A DNA stretch of 13,959 nucleotides, taken from Lonsdalea quercina subsp. quercina. Lineage in GTDB: Bacteria > Pseudomonadota > Gammaproteobacteria > Enterobacterales > Enterobacteriaceae. A program made the position numbers and the translations under genes. Below the pieces are notes generated by a model. The model made no database searches, was not told the DNA's origin, and saw only the letters and a list, made by a program, of their open reading frames with translations. Positions 6,734-13,472 of the stretch are shown here, one piece after another; the first letter of the stretch is position 1, and every line of letters begins with the position of its first letter. The stretch spans positions 400,593 through 414,551 of the forward strand of contig NZ_JIBO01000006.1 of assembly GCF_000688655.1 (NCBI RefSeq), given 5' to 3'.

Positions 6734-6855
6734 CATACTGAGCAGTTTGCTATCCTGTCGATATAACGTGTTGCCTACTTTGGCTTTTGTGGCATGGATA
6801 GATGCCTTTCGTACCGGCTTTTCTCTTAATTTCCCCCAGTCCCTTTTTCGGGGGA
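6734..6855 (+). promoter_or_regulatory. cfa promoter region and structured leader
   Basis: Three candidate -10 elements are seen: CATACT (6734-6739) with AAGACA 17 bases upstream, TATCCT preceded by TGC (6751-6756), and TATAAC (6762-6767). The choice cannot be made by eye; E. coli cfa has two promoters, one sigma-S dependent. Any of them gives a long mRNA leader of about 180-210 bases, as in E. coli, where it is a target of small RNAs. The leader holds a pyrimidine-rich stretch and a hairpin TCCCCC (6832-6837) with GGGGGA (6850-6855). Otherwise the 6603-6949 gap shows no convincing gene. Confidence 0.4.
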
Positions 6856-6949
6856 TAGACGATGGATCACGTCCACCGACACCTTCTGCAGGTAATTTTG
6901 TCTAAGCTGTTTCTTGCGATGATCGCTGACAGCAAGATAGGGAGAGGTT

Positions 6950-8101
6950 ATGAGTTCATCTTATGTGGAGGAACTGGACATCCATAACACGTCCTGGTTC
7001 CAAATTGTGAAAGAAATGTTGTCTTCGGCGGACATCGCCATTAATGGCGCGCGTCCGTTCGATATACAGGTAAAAAATCCTGACCTCTATAAACGCGTGT
7101 TGCGAGAAGGCTCTCTTGGTTTGGGAGAGAGTTACATGGACGGTTGGTGGGAATGTGAAAGACTCGATATCTTCTTCCACCGCGTACTCCGGGCCGGACT
7201 TGATAACAAGCTGCCCAAACATGTTAGCGATATCGCCCGCGTTCTCATCGCCCGCCTCACCAACCTACAGTCCAAAAAACGAGCCTGGATTGTCGGAAAA
7301 GAGCATTACGATCTCGGCAATGACCTTTTCTCACTCATGCTTGACCCTTACATGCAGTATTCCTGCGGCTATTGGAAGGACGCCGAGACGCTGGAGCAGG
7401 CGCAGGAAAACAAGCTGCGCATGATCTGTGAAAAACTGCAATTGCAACGCGGCATGACTTTATTGGATATCGGCTGTGGCTGGGGGGGATTATCTGAATA
7501 TGCAGCCAGGTACTATGGGGTTTCCGTCACCGGCGTGACAATTTCGCGGGAACAGCAGAGACTGGCGCAGGAGCGGTGTCGGGATCTGGACGTCACCATC
7601 CTGCTTGAAGATTATCGTGATTTAGACCGCCAGTTTGACCGCATCGTTTCCGTCGGCATGTTTGAACACGTCGGCCCCAAAAATTACGATACCTATTTCC
7701 GCGTCGTTCGCAAAAATCTGAAGCCTAAGGGATTGTTCCTACTACACACCATCGGCGCGAACAAAACCGATCTGTCCGTTGACCCGTGGATTGACCGCTA
7801 TATTTTCCCTAACGGCTGTCTGCCGTCCGCGCAACATATCGCACACGCCAGCGAGCCTTACATGATAATGGAAGATTGGCACAATTTCGGCGCCGACTAC
7901 GACCGCACGCTGATGGCCTGGCATGAGCGGTTCCAGCAGCATTGGCCGGCGTTGGCCAGCGCCTATTCCGCTCGTTTCCAGCGTATGTTCAGCTATTACC
8001 TGAACGCCTGCGCGGGGGCTTTCCGGGCCAGGAATATTCAGCTGTGGCAGGTATTATTCAGCACCCATGGCGTGGAAGGGGGAATTCGCGTGCCACGTTG
8101 A
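6950..8101 (+). CDS. cfa: cyclopropane-fatty-acyl-phospholipid synthase
   Basis: 383 residues (E. coli Cfa 382). The enzyme transfers a methylene from S-adenosylmethionine to cis double bonds of membrane phospholipid acyl chains, which hardens membranes against acid and stationary-phase stress. The N-terminal domain (1 to about 110) binds lipid; the C-terminal methyltransferase domain has motif I LLDIGCGWGG at 171-180. Residues tied to catalysis and bicarbonate binding in E. coli are conserved: Cys139, Glu239, His266 and Tyr317. The ribosome site GGGAGAGG lies 3-4 bases before the ATG. It converges on ribE across a hairpin. Confidence 0.97.
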   Translation: MSSSYVEELDIHNTSWFQIVKEMLSSADIAINGARPFDIQVKNPDLYKRVLREGSLGLGESYMDGWWECERLDIFFHRVLRAGLDNKLPKHVSDIARVLIARLTNLQSKKRAWIVGKEHYDLGNDLFSLMLDPYMQYSCGYWKDAETLEQAQENKLRMICEKLQLQRGMTLLDIGCGWGGLSEYAARYYGVSVTGVTISREQQRLAQERCRDLDVTILLEDYRDLDRQFDRIVSVGMFEHVGPKNYDTYFRVVRKNLKPKGLFLLHTIGANKTDLSVDPWIDRYIFPNGCLPSAQHIAHASEPYMIMEDWHNFGADYDRTLMAWHERFQQHWPALASAYSARFQRMFSYYLNACAGAFRARNIQLWQVLFSTHGVEGGIRVPR

Positions 8102-8106
8102 CAGTA

Positions 8107-8140
8107 CAGGCTGGCGGAGTCCATCGGTTTCGCCAGCCTG
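8107..8140. terminator. hairpin between convergent cfa and ribE
   Basis: CAGGCTGGCG (8107-8116) and CGCCAGCCTG (8131-8140) form a perfect 10-bp stem with a 14-base loop, 6 bases after the cfa stop and 9 bases beyond the ribE stop. It lacks a T-run but sits where a shared terminator is expected. Confidence 0.6.
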
Positions 8141-8149
8141 CAACCGCGG

Positions 8150-8797
8150 TCAGGCCTGAGCAGGCGTAGGAACCACGGACAGCGAAAGGTTCTGATTCGC
8201 CAGGACGCGTTCGACGGTGTCGACAATCGCCTGAGTCTGCGGATCGATTTCGATGTTGATGTGCTCGCCCAGTCGTTTTTTACCCAGCGTGGTACGCTGC
8301 AACGTCTCGGGGATCAGATGCACGCAGAAGCGGCTTTTCGTCACTTCCCCCACCGTCAAGCTGATCCCATCGATACCGACAAATCCTTTGTGCAAGATGT
8401 ACTTCATCTGCGTTTCGTCTGCCGGGCGGAACCAGATCTGATGGTTGTTTTCCGAGGTCAGAATCTTCACGATCTCCGCCGTACACATGATATGGCCAGA
8501 CATCACATGCCCCCCGACGTCATCACCGAATTTGGCGGCGCGCTCGACGTTAACCCAAGAGCCGACCTGCAAATCCGCCAGATTGGTTAAACGCAACGTC
8601 TCTTTCATAATATCGAAACTAACATGGTCGCCATCGATTTTCGTCACGGTTAAACAGCACCCGTTGTTGGCGATAGACGCACCTATCTGCAACCCCGGCA
8701 GCAGCGCTTGGGGCAGTTGCAGAACGTGAGTGCGGAAGTTGTTTTTTTCATTAATAGACACCACCGGCGCGGTGCCCTGAACAATACCAGTGAACAT
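8150..8797 (-). CDS. ribE: riboflavin synthase alpha subunit
   Basis: 215 residues (E. coli 213; called ribC in older E. coli naming). It dismutates two 6,7-dimethyl-8-ribityllumazine molecules to riboflavin, the last step of the pathway. The start is placed at the ATG giving MFTGIVQG, the invariant family N-terminus, with GAGG about 9 bases upstream; the frame stays open 8 codons further, to 8821, but that lacks homology. Two tandem lumazine-binding barrels are visible: NGCCLTV with Cys48 and GGHVMSGH (His102) in the first, GIDGISLTV and [12 protein letters not shown] in the second. It is divergent from mdtK. No FMN riboswitch was recognised upstream. Confidence 0.96.
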   Translation of the reverse strand: MFTGIVQGTAPVVSINEKNNFRTHVLQLPQALLPGLQIGASIANNGCCLTVTKIDGDHVSFDIMKETLRLTNLADLQVGSWVNVERAAKFGDDVGGHVMSGHIMCTAEIVKILTSENNHQIWFRPADETQMKYILHKGFVGIDGISLTVGEVTKSRFCVHLIPETLQRTTLGKKRLGEHINIEIDPQTQAIVDTVERVLANQNLSLSVVPTPAQA

Positions 8798-8956
8798 GGA
8801 TTCTGCCTCTTTACAAATCAAACTCGTCTGTTGAATATCGCTGGCTTGAAATCGCCAACAAAAACGCTACCGTCAGTTTGCACGATATCGAGTGATGTGG
8901 GTAGTTAGCCTGAAAGATTTAACTGCTGAAATCACCGAGTGTAAATAGACAACTTA

Positions 8957-8985
8957 TTGGTAATAGTGCGTTAACGCATTACAAT
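8957..8985 (+). promoter_or_regulatory. mdtK promoter with palindromic operator in the spacer
   Basis: TTGGTA (8957-8962, 4 of 6) and TACAAT (8980-8985, 5 of 6) are separated by exactly 17 bases. Inside this spacer lies the perfect 12-bp palindrome TGCGTTAACGCA (8967-8978). A protein bound there would block RNA polymerase, so this reads as a repressor site for the efflux pump. The predicted start leaves a leader of about 70 bases. Confidence 0.55.
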
Positions 8986-9062
8986 GTGCCACTTTTTCCC
9001 AAAAAATAGGATGATGGCGTCATCTAGTGTGACGAACTGTCGATCTTCATAAAGGTGTTCGC

Positions 9063-10436
9063 GTGCAAAAGTATCTAACGGAAGCGCGTCAGCTGTTGGC
9101 GCTAGCGATCCCCGTCATCATTGCCCAGGTTTCACAAACGTCCATGGGTGTCGTTGATACCATCATGGCCGGCTCCTACAGCGCTACCGATATGGCGGCG
9201 GTGGCAGTCGGAACGTCGATTTGGTTGCCAGTCATCCTGTTCGGCCACGGCCTGCTAATGGCGTTGACGCCGGTCGTGGCCCAGCTCAATGGTTCAGGCC
9301 GGCGTGAACGCATTGCGCATCAGCGGCAGCAGGCTTTTCTGCTGGCCGCCATGATCTCGGTCGTCACCATGCTCGTGCTTTATCAAGGCGACAAGGTAAT
9401 TCAGCTGATGCATAACGACTCGCCGGAGCTGGCGGACAAAGCCGTCGGCTATCTGCGCGCGCTGCTTTGGGGCGTTCCCGGCTATCTGTTTTTCCAGGTG
9501 CTGCGCGGCCAGTGCGAAGGGTTGTCCAAAACCCAACCTGGGATGATCGTCGGTTTCATCGGCCTGCTGGTCAACATTCCTATCAACTACGTGTTTATTC
9601 ACGGAAAGCTGGGCATGCCCGAATTGGGTGGGGTTGGCTGTGGCGTCGCCACCGCCTCGGTGTACTGGATAATGCTGTTGTTGCTGGCGGGCTATCTGCA
9701 CCGGGCGCGCTGGATACAAAGTATTAACAGCCACGCCACGCCTTTGCGGCCCGACTGGCCCGTCATCAAACGGCTATTCAGCCTCGGGTTGCCGCTCGCG
9801 CTGGCGATGCTGTTTGAAGTCAGCCTGTTTGCGGTGGTCGCCTTGCTGGTCCTGCCGCTCGGCGTTGTCGATGTAGCCGGTCACCAGATCGCGCTTAACT
9901 TCAGTTCACTGATGTTCGTACTGCCGATGTCGCTGGGCGTCGCCGCCACCATCCGAGTAGGACACCGACTTGGGGAAGGTTCGGTGGCCGATGCCCGCAT
10001 TGCCGCACGCACCAGTCTTTTTTGCGGCGTCGCGCTGGCGTGCTGCACGGCGATTTTCACCGTAGTACTGCGTGAACCCATCGCTTTGCTTTACAACGAC
10101 AATCCACTGGTCGTGGCGATGGCGTCGCATCTGATGCTGCTCGCCGCCATCTATCAGGTGTCCGATGCCATTCAGGTTATTGGCAGCGGCGTGTTGCGCG
10201 GCTATAAAGATACCCGCGCCATCTTCTTTATCACTTTCACGGCCTATTGGGTGCTCGGCCTGCCCTCCGGCTACCTGCTGGCGCTGACGGATAAATGGGT
10301 TGCGCCGATGGGCCCGGCGGGATTCTGGTGCGGGTTCATCATTGGCCTGACCGCCTCCGCCATCATGATGGGCTTGCGTATTCGCTGGGTGCAAAACCAG
10401 CCGGCGGCGGTCACGCTGGCGCGTTCGGAGCATTAA
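9063..10436 (+). CDS. mdtK: MATE family multidrug efflux pump MdtK (NorM)
   Basis: 457 residues, the same length as E. coli MdtK when started at this GTG, which has AAAGGTG 5-6 bases upstream. The protein is a polytopic inner membrane antiporter with about 12 hydrophobic segments in two homologous halves. Typical MATE signatures are [20 protein letters not shown] near the N-terminus, [10 protein letters not shown], and GYKDTRAIF with [14 protein letters not shown] in the second half. E. coli MdtK exports fluoroquinolones and other cationic drugs using Na+ or H+. It is divergent from ribE as in E. coli, and a hairpin and a tRNA gene follow. Confidence 0.97.
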   Translation: MQKYLTEARQLLALAIPVIIAQVSQTSMGVVDTIMAGSYSATDMAAVAVGTSIWLPVILFGHGLLMALTPVVAQLNGSGRRERIAHQRQQAFLLAAMISVVTMLVLYQGDKVIQLMHNDSPELADKAVGYLRALLWGVPGYLFFQVLRGQCEGLSKTQPGMIVGFIGLLVNIPINYVFIHGKLGMPELGGVGCGVATASVYWIMLLLLAGYLHRARWIQSINSHATPLRPDWPVIKRLFSLGLPLALAMLFEVSLFAVVALLVLPLGVVDVAGHQIALNFSSLMFVLPMSLGVAATIRVGHRLGEGSVADARIAARTSLFCGVALACCTAIFTVVLREPIALLYNDNPLVVAMASHLMLLAAIYQVSDAIQVIGSGVLRGYKDTRAIFFITFTAYWVLGLPSGYLLALTDKWVAPMGPAGFWCGFIIGLTASAIMMGLRIRWVQNQPAAVTLARSEH

Positions 10437-10491
10437 CTTACTGAAATGATGAAAAAAACACCGAACTGGATATAAGCTCGTCAATCGAACC

Positions 10492-10526
10492 GGCAAGGCG
10501 GCAATTTGGTTTATTTGCCCCTTGCC
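10492..10526 (+). terminator. hairpin downstream of mdtK
   Basis: GGCAAGG-C-GGCAA (10492-10504) pairs with TTGCCCCTTGCC (10515-10526) over 12 bp, with a single bulged C and a 10-base loop. It lies 56 bases after mdtK and has no T-run. Its right arm overlaps the -35 of the tRNA promoter. Confidence 0.5.
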
Positions 10527-10550
10527 AGCCGCCGTTCAGGTCGTTAATAT
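10522..10550 (+). promoter_or_regulatory. tRNA-Val promoter
   Basis: TTGCCA (10522-10527, 5 of 6) and TAATAT (10545-10550, 4 of 6) are 17 bases apart and are followed by the GC-rich stretch CCGTCCCCG, a discriminator typical of stringently controlled stable RNA promoters. The expected start is about 33 bases before the mature tRNA. Confidence 0.6.
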
Positions 10551-10589
10551 CCGTCCCCGTTGTCGCACTGACAGCAGCACTTCAGGAAT

Positions 10590-10666
10590 GCGTTCTTAGC
10601 TCAGTTGGTTAGAGCACCACCTTGACATGGTGGGGGTCGATGGTTCGAGTCCATTAGAACGCACCA
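10590..10666 (+). tRNA. tRNA-Val (anticodon GAC)
   Basis: 77 bases form a full cloverleaf: acceptor GCGTTCT (10590-10596) pairs with AGAACGC (10656-10662), then discriminator A and an encoded CCA (10664-10666). The anticodon stem CCACC/GGTGG encloses the loop TTGACAT with GAC at 10624-10626, reading GUC/GUU valine codons. The T-arm carries GGTTCGAGTCC. It is very close to E. coli valV/valW, which also follow mdtK; only one copy is present here. Confidence 0.97.
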
Positions 10667-10668
10667 TT

Positions 10669-10701
10669 CCTATTCCGCTTTACCGATAGGTCTTCGTTTT
10701 T
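10669..10701 (+). terminator. terminator of the tRNA-Val transcript
   Basis: CCTAT (10669-10673) pairs with ATAGG (10686-10690), and a T5 run (10697-10701) follows shortly after. The stem is short with a 12-base loop, but the position directly behind the tRNA and the T-run support it. Confidence 0.5.
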
Positions 10702-10723
10702 CCGACTTGTAGAACCCCTTTTG

Positions 10724-10743
10724 CGACTGAAGGCTTTCAGTCG
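10724..10743. repeat. 8-bp inverted repeat in the tRNA-oxidoreductase gap
   Basis: CGACTGAA and TTCAGTCG are perfect inverted copies around the 4-base loop GGCT. There is no T-run. Beyond it, 10744-10996 holds no convincing gene or clear promoter; it contains AT-rich tracts (10825-10870) and the ribosome site of the next gene. Confidence 0.45.
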
Positions 10744-10996
10744 ACAACCTGATGATTCTCAACAGATTCTGGATGACAGTCCTGCGGACGCCACCGCATC
10801 TCCCTCAAGCACAACCCAAACTAACTCATTAATTTTATTGCCATTTTTACCTCCTGTTTTCAACATTTCCCCGATCGCCTATCAGGCCATTTTTTCTCGC
10901 GGACCCGCACGGAAAGCCGCGGTCTATGTTTCAGCTGTAGCCGTGTTTAGACTCAGCTCATAAGAGACAGAGATTCGTTGTGTTTCAGGAGCCACC

Positions 10997-12394
10997 ATGA
11001 CCACTTATTCAAATCCAGACGCATTTGTTGACGTAAAACCTTATCCGTTCTGGCTGGATACCATTACCGCCGCAACGCCCGCCCCTTCGCTGCAAGACAG
11101 TATTACCTGCGATCTCGCCATCGTCGGCGGCGGCTATACCGGTCTGTGGACGGCGCTGCTGGCCCGCCGCCGGTGGCCCGAAAAAAGGATCGTCATTATT
11201 GAAGCCAGGCGCTGCGGCTCCGAGGCAAGCAGCCGCAACGGCGGCTTCTGCTCTCCCAGCATCTCCCATGGGGTCTCCATCGCGCTGAATCGCTGGCCTA
11301 AAGAAGCTAAAAATATTATCGAATTAGGCAAGACCAATCTGGCAGATCTGGAAGCGGACCTCCATGAATTTGGCATGGAGATTGAGTTCGAGCGCACCGG
11401 TCAATTGAACCTGGCGAGCCAGCCCTGGCAAATTGAAGGGCTGCGTTCCATGCAGCAGGATTATCAACGCTTCGGACTGGAATGCGAATGGCTGGAGGGC
11501 GACAGCCTGACCGAGAAGCTGAACTCGCCACGCTACAGCGCCGGGCTGTTCGAATCGAACTACGCCATGGTCAACCCCGCCAAAATGGTGAGCGAATTGC
11601 GTCGGGTCTGTCTGTCGCAGGGCATTGAGCTTTACGAAAACAGCGAAGTGAAAGCGCTGACGCAGCACGGTGAAGGCGTCCGTTTGCGTACGGCATCGGG
11701 GGAAGTCCTTGCCAAACAGGTGGTCCTCGCCACCAACATTGCTGTGCCGCTGTTGCGCCATCTGGCCTCGACGGTCATCCCCGTGTATGACTACGTGCTG
11801 GTCACGAATCCGCTCAGCGAACAGCAACTCGCTGCGATCGGCTGGACAGGGCGTTACGGCATCTCCGATAGCGGCAATAAGTTTCACTATTTCCGCAAAA
11901 CGGCAGACAACCGCATTCTTTGGGGCGGATATGATGCGATTTATCATTACGGCAGTCGTCGAGACGAATCGCTGACCCAACGGCCCGAGACCTTCAACCG
12001 TCTTGCCGAACAGTTCCGCGAAGTCTTCCCGCCCATTCAGGACATCGGCTTCAGTCATGCCTGGGGCGGCATTATTGACACCTCGGCGCGCACGACGATG
12101 TTTACCGGCTGTGAGGCCGACGGCAAGATCGCCTACGCGTTGGGTTATACCGGACTCGGCGTCTCCGCCTGTCGTTTTGCCGCGCTGAATATGCTGGACC
12201 AGCTCGCTGGCGAAAAAACACCGCGCACGGAGTTACGTATGCTGTCCCGCGCGCCGATCCACTTTCCCCCTGAACCGCTGCGTTTTGCCGGCGTACAGGC
12301 CGCGATCCGCTCTTTGGCCCGGGAAGACCGTGACGGGCATCGCAATATGCTGCTGAAAACCTTTGATGCGCTGGGTATCGGCTTCGATTCCTGA
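10997..12394 (+). CDS. FAD-dependent oxidoreductase, DAO/PuuB-like amine oxidase
   Basis: 465 residues. Residues 38-70 form the FAD-binding Rossmann unit: CDLAIVGGGYTGLW with GxGxxG at 44-49 and the acidic ribose-binding Glu69. EASSRNGGF (76-84) is typical of the DAO superfamily and is shared with E. coli gamma-glutamylputrescine oxidase PuuB, as is the opening SITCD and the late GYTGLGVS (383-390) near the flavin. The middle is the substrate domain, with an FHYFRKTADNRILWGG strand like that of PuuB. Such enzymes oxidise a C-N bond of an amine or amino acid to an imine, which hydrolyses to aldehyde or keto acid and ammonia. It is about 40 residues longer than PuuB and lacks neighbouring gamma-glutamyl ligase genes, so PuuB function is not assumed. 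CAGGAG precedes the ATG by 5 bases. An aldehyde dehydrogenase follows two genes on, fitting a two-step amine oxidation; the substrate is unknown. Confidence 0.85.
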   Translation: MTTYSNPDAFVDVKPYPFWLDTITAATPAPSLQDSITCDLAIVGGGYTGLWTALLARRRWPEKRIVIIEARRCGSEASSRNGGFCSPSISHGVSIALNRWPKEAKNIIELGKTNLADLEADLHEFGMEIEFERTGQLNLASQPWQIEGLRSMQQDYQRFGLECEWLEGDSLTEKLNSPRYSAGLFESNYAMVNPAKMVSELRRVCLSQGIELYENSEVKALTQHGEGVRLRTASGEVLAKQVVLATNIAVPLLRHLASTVIPVYDYVLVTNPLSEQQLAAIGWTGRYGISDSGNKFHYFRKTADNRILWGGYDAIYHYGSRRDESLTQRPETFNRLAEQFREVFPPIQDIGFSHAWGGIIDTSARTTMFTGCEADGKIAYALGYTGLGVSACRFAALNMLDQLAGEKTPRTELRMLSRAPIHFPPEPLRFAGVQAAIRSLAREDRDGHRNMLLKTFDALGIGFDS

Positions 12395-12413
12395 CGGCTT
12401 ATGGCTTAGCTCA

Positions 12414-12431
12414 AAAAACGGCGGCGTTTTT
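12414..12431 (+). terminator. weak terminator-like hairpin after the oxidoreductase
   Basis: AAAAACG (12414-12420) pairs with CGTTTTT (12425-12431) around GCGG, 19 bases after the oxidoreductase stop. The stem is A/T-rich at its base, with the T-run inside the stem, so it may only partly separate the oxidoreductase from the regulator gene. Confidence 0.5.
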
Positions 12432-12454
12432 AACTAATATCGGTTAGGTTCTCT

Positions 12455-13327
12455 GTGAAAGAATCTGCAATGGGATTGATTATGGATGATGACTTACGCG
12501 CCCCTGAACGATTAACTACCACTCCCTATTCACCCGAAACGGCGAATCACCACACGCAACAAGTCATGATGCGTTATTACGAAGCCTGGTGGCAGCGCGA
12601 CCTGGATGGGCTTCTCGCCTTATACTCTCCGACGGTAGAGTACAACGACTTTTTTCAGGGATGCCGCATCGCTCCCGACGCGCTGCGCGATTACCTAAGC
12701 GCCTGTCTTTCAACGACGGCGGAAGACACGCTCCACTATACCGATCGCCTGCGCGTCGATGGCGATACGGCAACCCTGCAATATCAAACCCCGCTTAGCG
12801 GCAGTGACAGCCAGGCGATGATCTGCTGTTGCGAGGTAGTCACCGTCTGCGACGGCATGATTACCCGCGTTAATGAATACGCATCCCTGCTCTCTCAGCC
12901 GCAGGAAAAAGGCTCCCCGAGCGAACTGGACCACCGCGCCGCTTCCCAGCGACTGGGGCTGTCCGCCCGCCAGTTAAGTATCATGGCCGACGACATTCAG
13001 CATTATTTCACCCAACAGCACCCTCATCTGAATGCGGATCTGAATCTGGTTCAGGTCGCGACCGCCACGGGCTACACCCGCAATCAGATTTCGTTTTTCC
13101 TCAATCACGTCATGGGCTGTAGTTTTTACCAATATCTCAATCGGCTCCGGCTTCGCCATGTGTTGACGCAATGGAATGACGGCAAGTATTCGTCCAAACG
13201 CATTGACGATGATGCCAAAGCGGCTGGCTTTCACTCCCTCTCGACCTTTTACCGCTGCTTCAGAGAGGAGACCGGACTTTCGCCTAAATCTTACTTGCAG
13301 CAGAAAATCGCCAAAAAAGCGGATTGA
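12455..13327 (+). CDS. NTF2/SnoaL-like domain fused to AraC-family DNA-binding domain
   Basis: 290 residues. Residues about 33-147 look like an NTF2/SnoaL-like alpha+beta cone: an opening helix with MMRYYEAWWQRDLDGLLALYSPTVEY, then strands ending in VCDGMITRVNEYAS. This fold usually binds small hydrophobic ligands or does simple chemistry, and is not the cupin domain normal for AraC regulators. Residues about 165-285 are an AraC-type double helix-turn-helix: the first around NLVQVATATGYTRNQISFFLN (197-217), the second around DDDAKAAGFHSLSTFYRCFREETG (251-274), then SPKSYL. Inference: a ligand-responsive regulator of the flanking oxidoreductase and dehydrogenase. A CCC triplet (124-126) in the sensor part could be redox- or electrophile-sensitive. 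The start is uncertain: GTG 12455 has TTAGG 6 bases upstream; ATG at 12470 or 12482 are alternatives and do not affect the domains. Confidence 0.8.
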   Translation: MKESAMGLIMDDDLRAPERLTTTPYSPETANHHTQQVMMRYYEAWWQRDLDGLLALYSPTVEYNDFFQGCRIAPDALRDYLSACLSTTAEDTLHYTDRLRVDGDTATLQYQTPLSGSDSQAMICCCEVVTVCDGMITRVNEYASLLSQPQEKGSPSELDHRAASQRLGLSARQLSIMADDIQHYFTQQHPHLNADLNLVQVATATGYTRNQISFFLNHVMGCSFYQYLNRLRLRHVLTQWNDGKYSSKRIDDDAKAAGFHSLSTFYRCFREETGLSPKSYLQQKIAKKAD

Positions 13328-13382
13328 CCCAGTCACCGCGACAAACCTTCAAACGCGTGCCGGAATCATCCCCTTAAAACGC

Positions 13383-13434
13383 GCGCGGCCAACCGGCAAG
13401 ACCGCGCTCTTTCGGCAGCCGGTCGCGTTGACCG
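13383..13434 (+). promoter_or_regulatory. dyads between the regulator and aldehyde dehydrogenase
   Basis: GCGCGG (13383-13388) with CCGCGC (13402-13407), followed by TCTTT, could be a weak terminator of the regulator gene. Next, CGGTC-GCGTT-GACCG (13420-13434) is a 5-bp inverted repeat 38 bases before the dehydrogenase start, well placed for an operator. No clear -35/-10 was identified. Confidence 0.35.
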
Positions 13435-13472
13435 CTTAACAGCATTTCATCGTCACCCGGGAGAAGAACATC

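Noticed and set aside
6794..6829. 11-codon leader peptide in the cfa upstream region
   Set aside because: No ribosome site and no regulatory codon run.
8798..9062. FMN riboswitch upstream of ribE
   Set aside because: The conserved RFN element sequence blocks were not seen; in enterobacteria the FMN riboswitch precedes ribB instead.
10721..10963. 80-codon open frame after the tRNA
   Set aside because: Non-ATG start inside an inverted repeat, no ribosome site and low-complexity Ser/Thr/Pro composition; likely chance.
10667..10996. Attachment site or genomic island boundary at the tRNA-Val
   Set aside because: No integrase and no repeated copy of the tRNA 3' end was seen within the window; an island remains possible only if a repeat exists further right.
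11324..12058. 244-codon open frame on the minus strand
   Set aside because: Fully antisense to the FAD oxidoreductase; no homology or ribosome site recognised.
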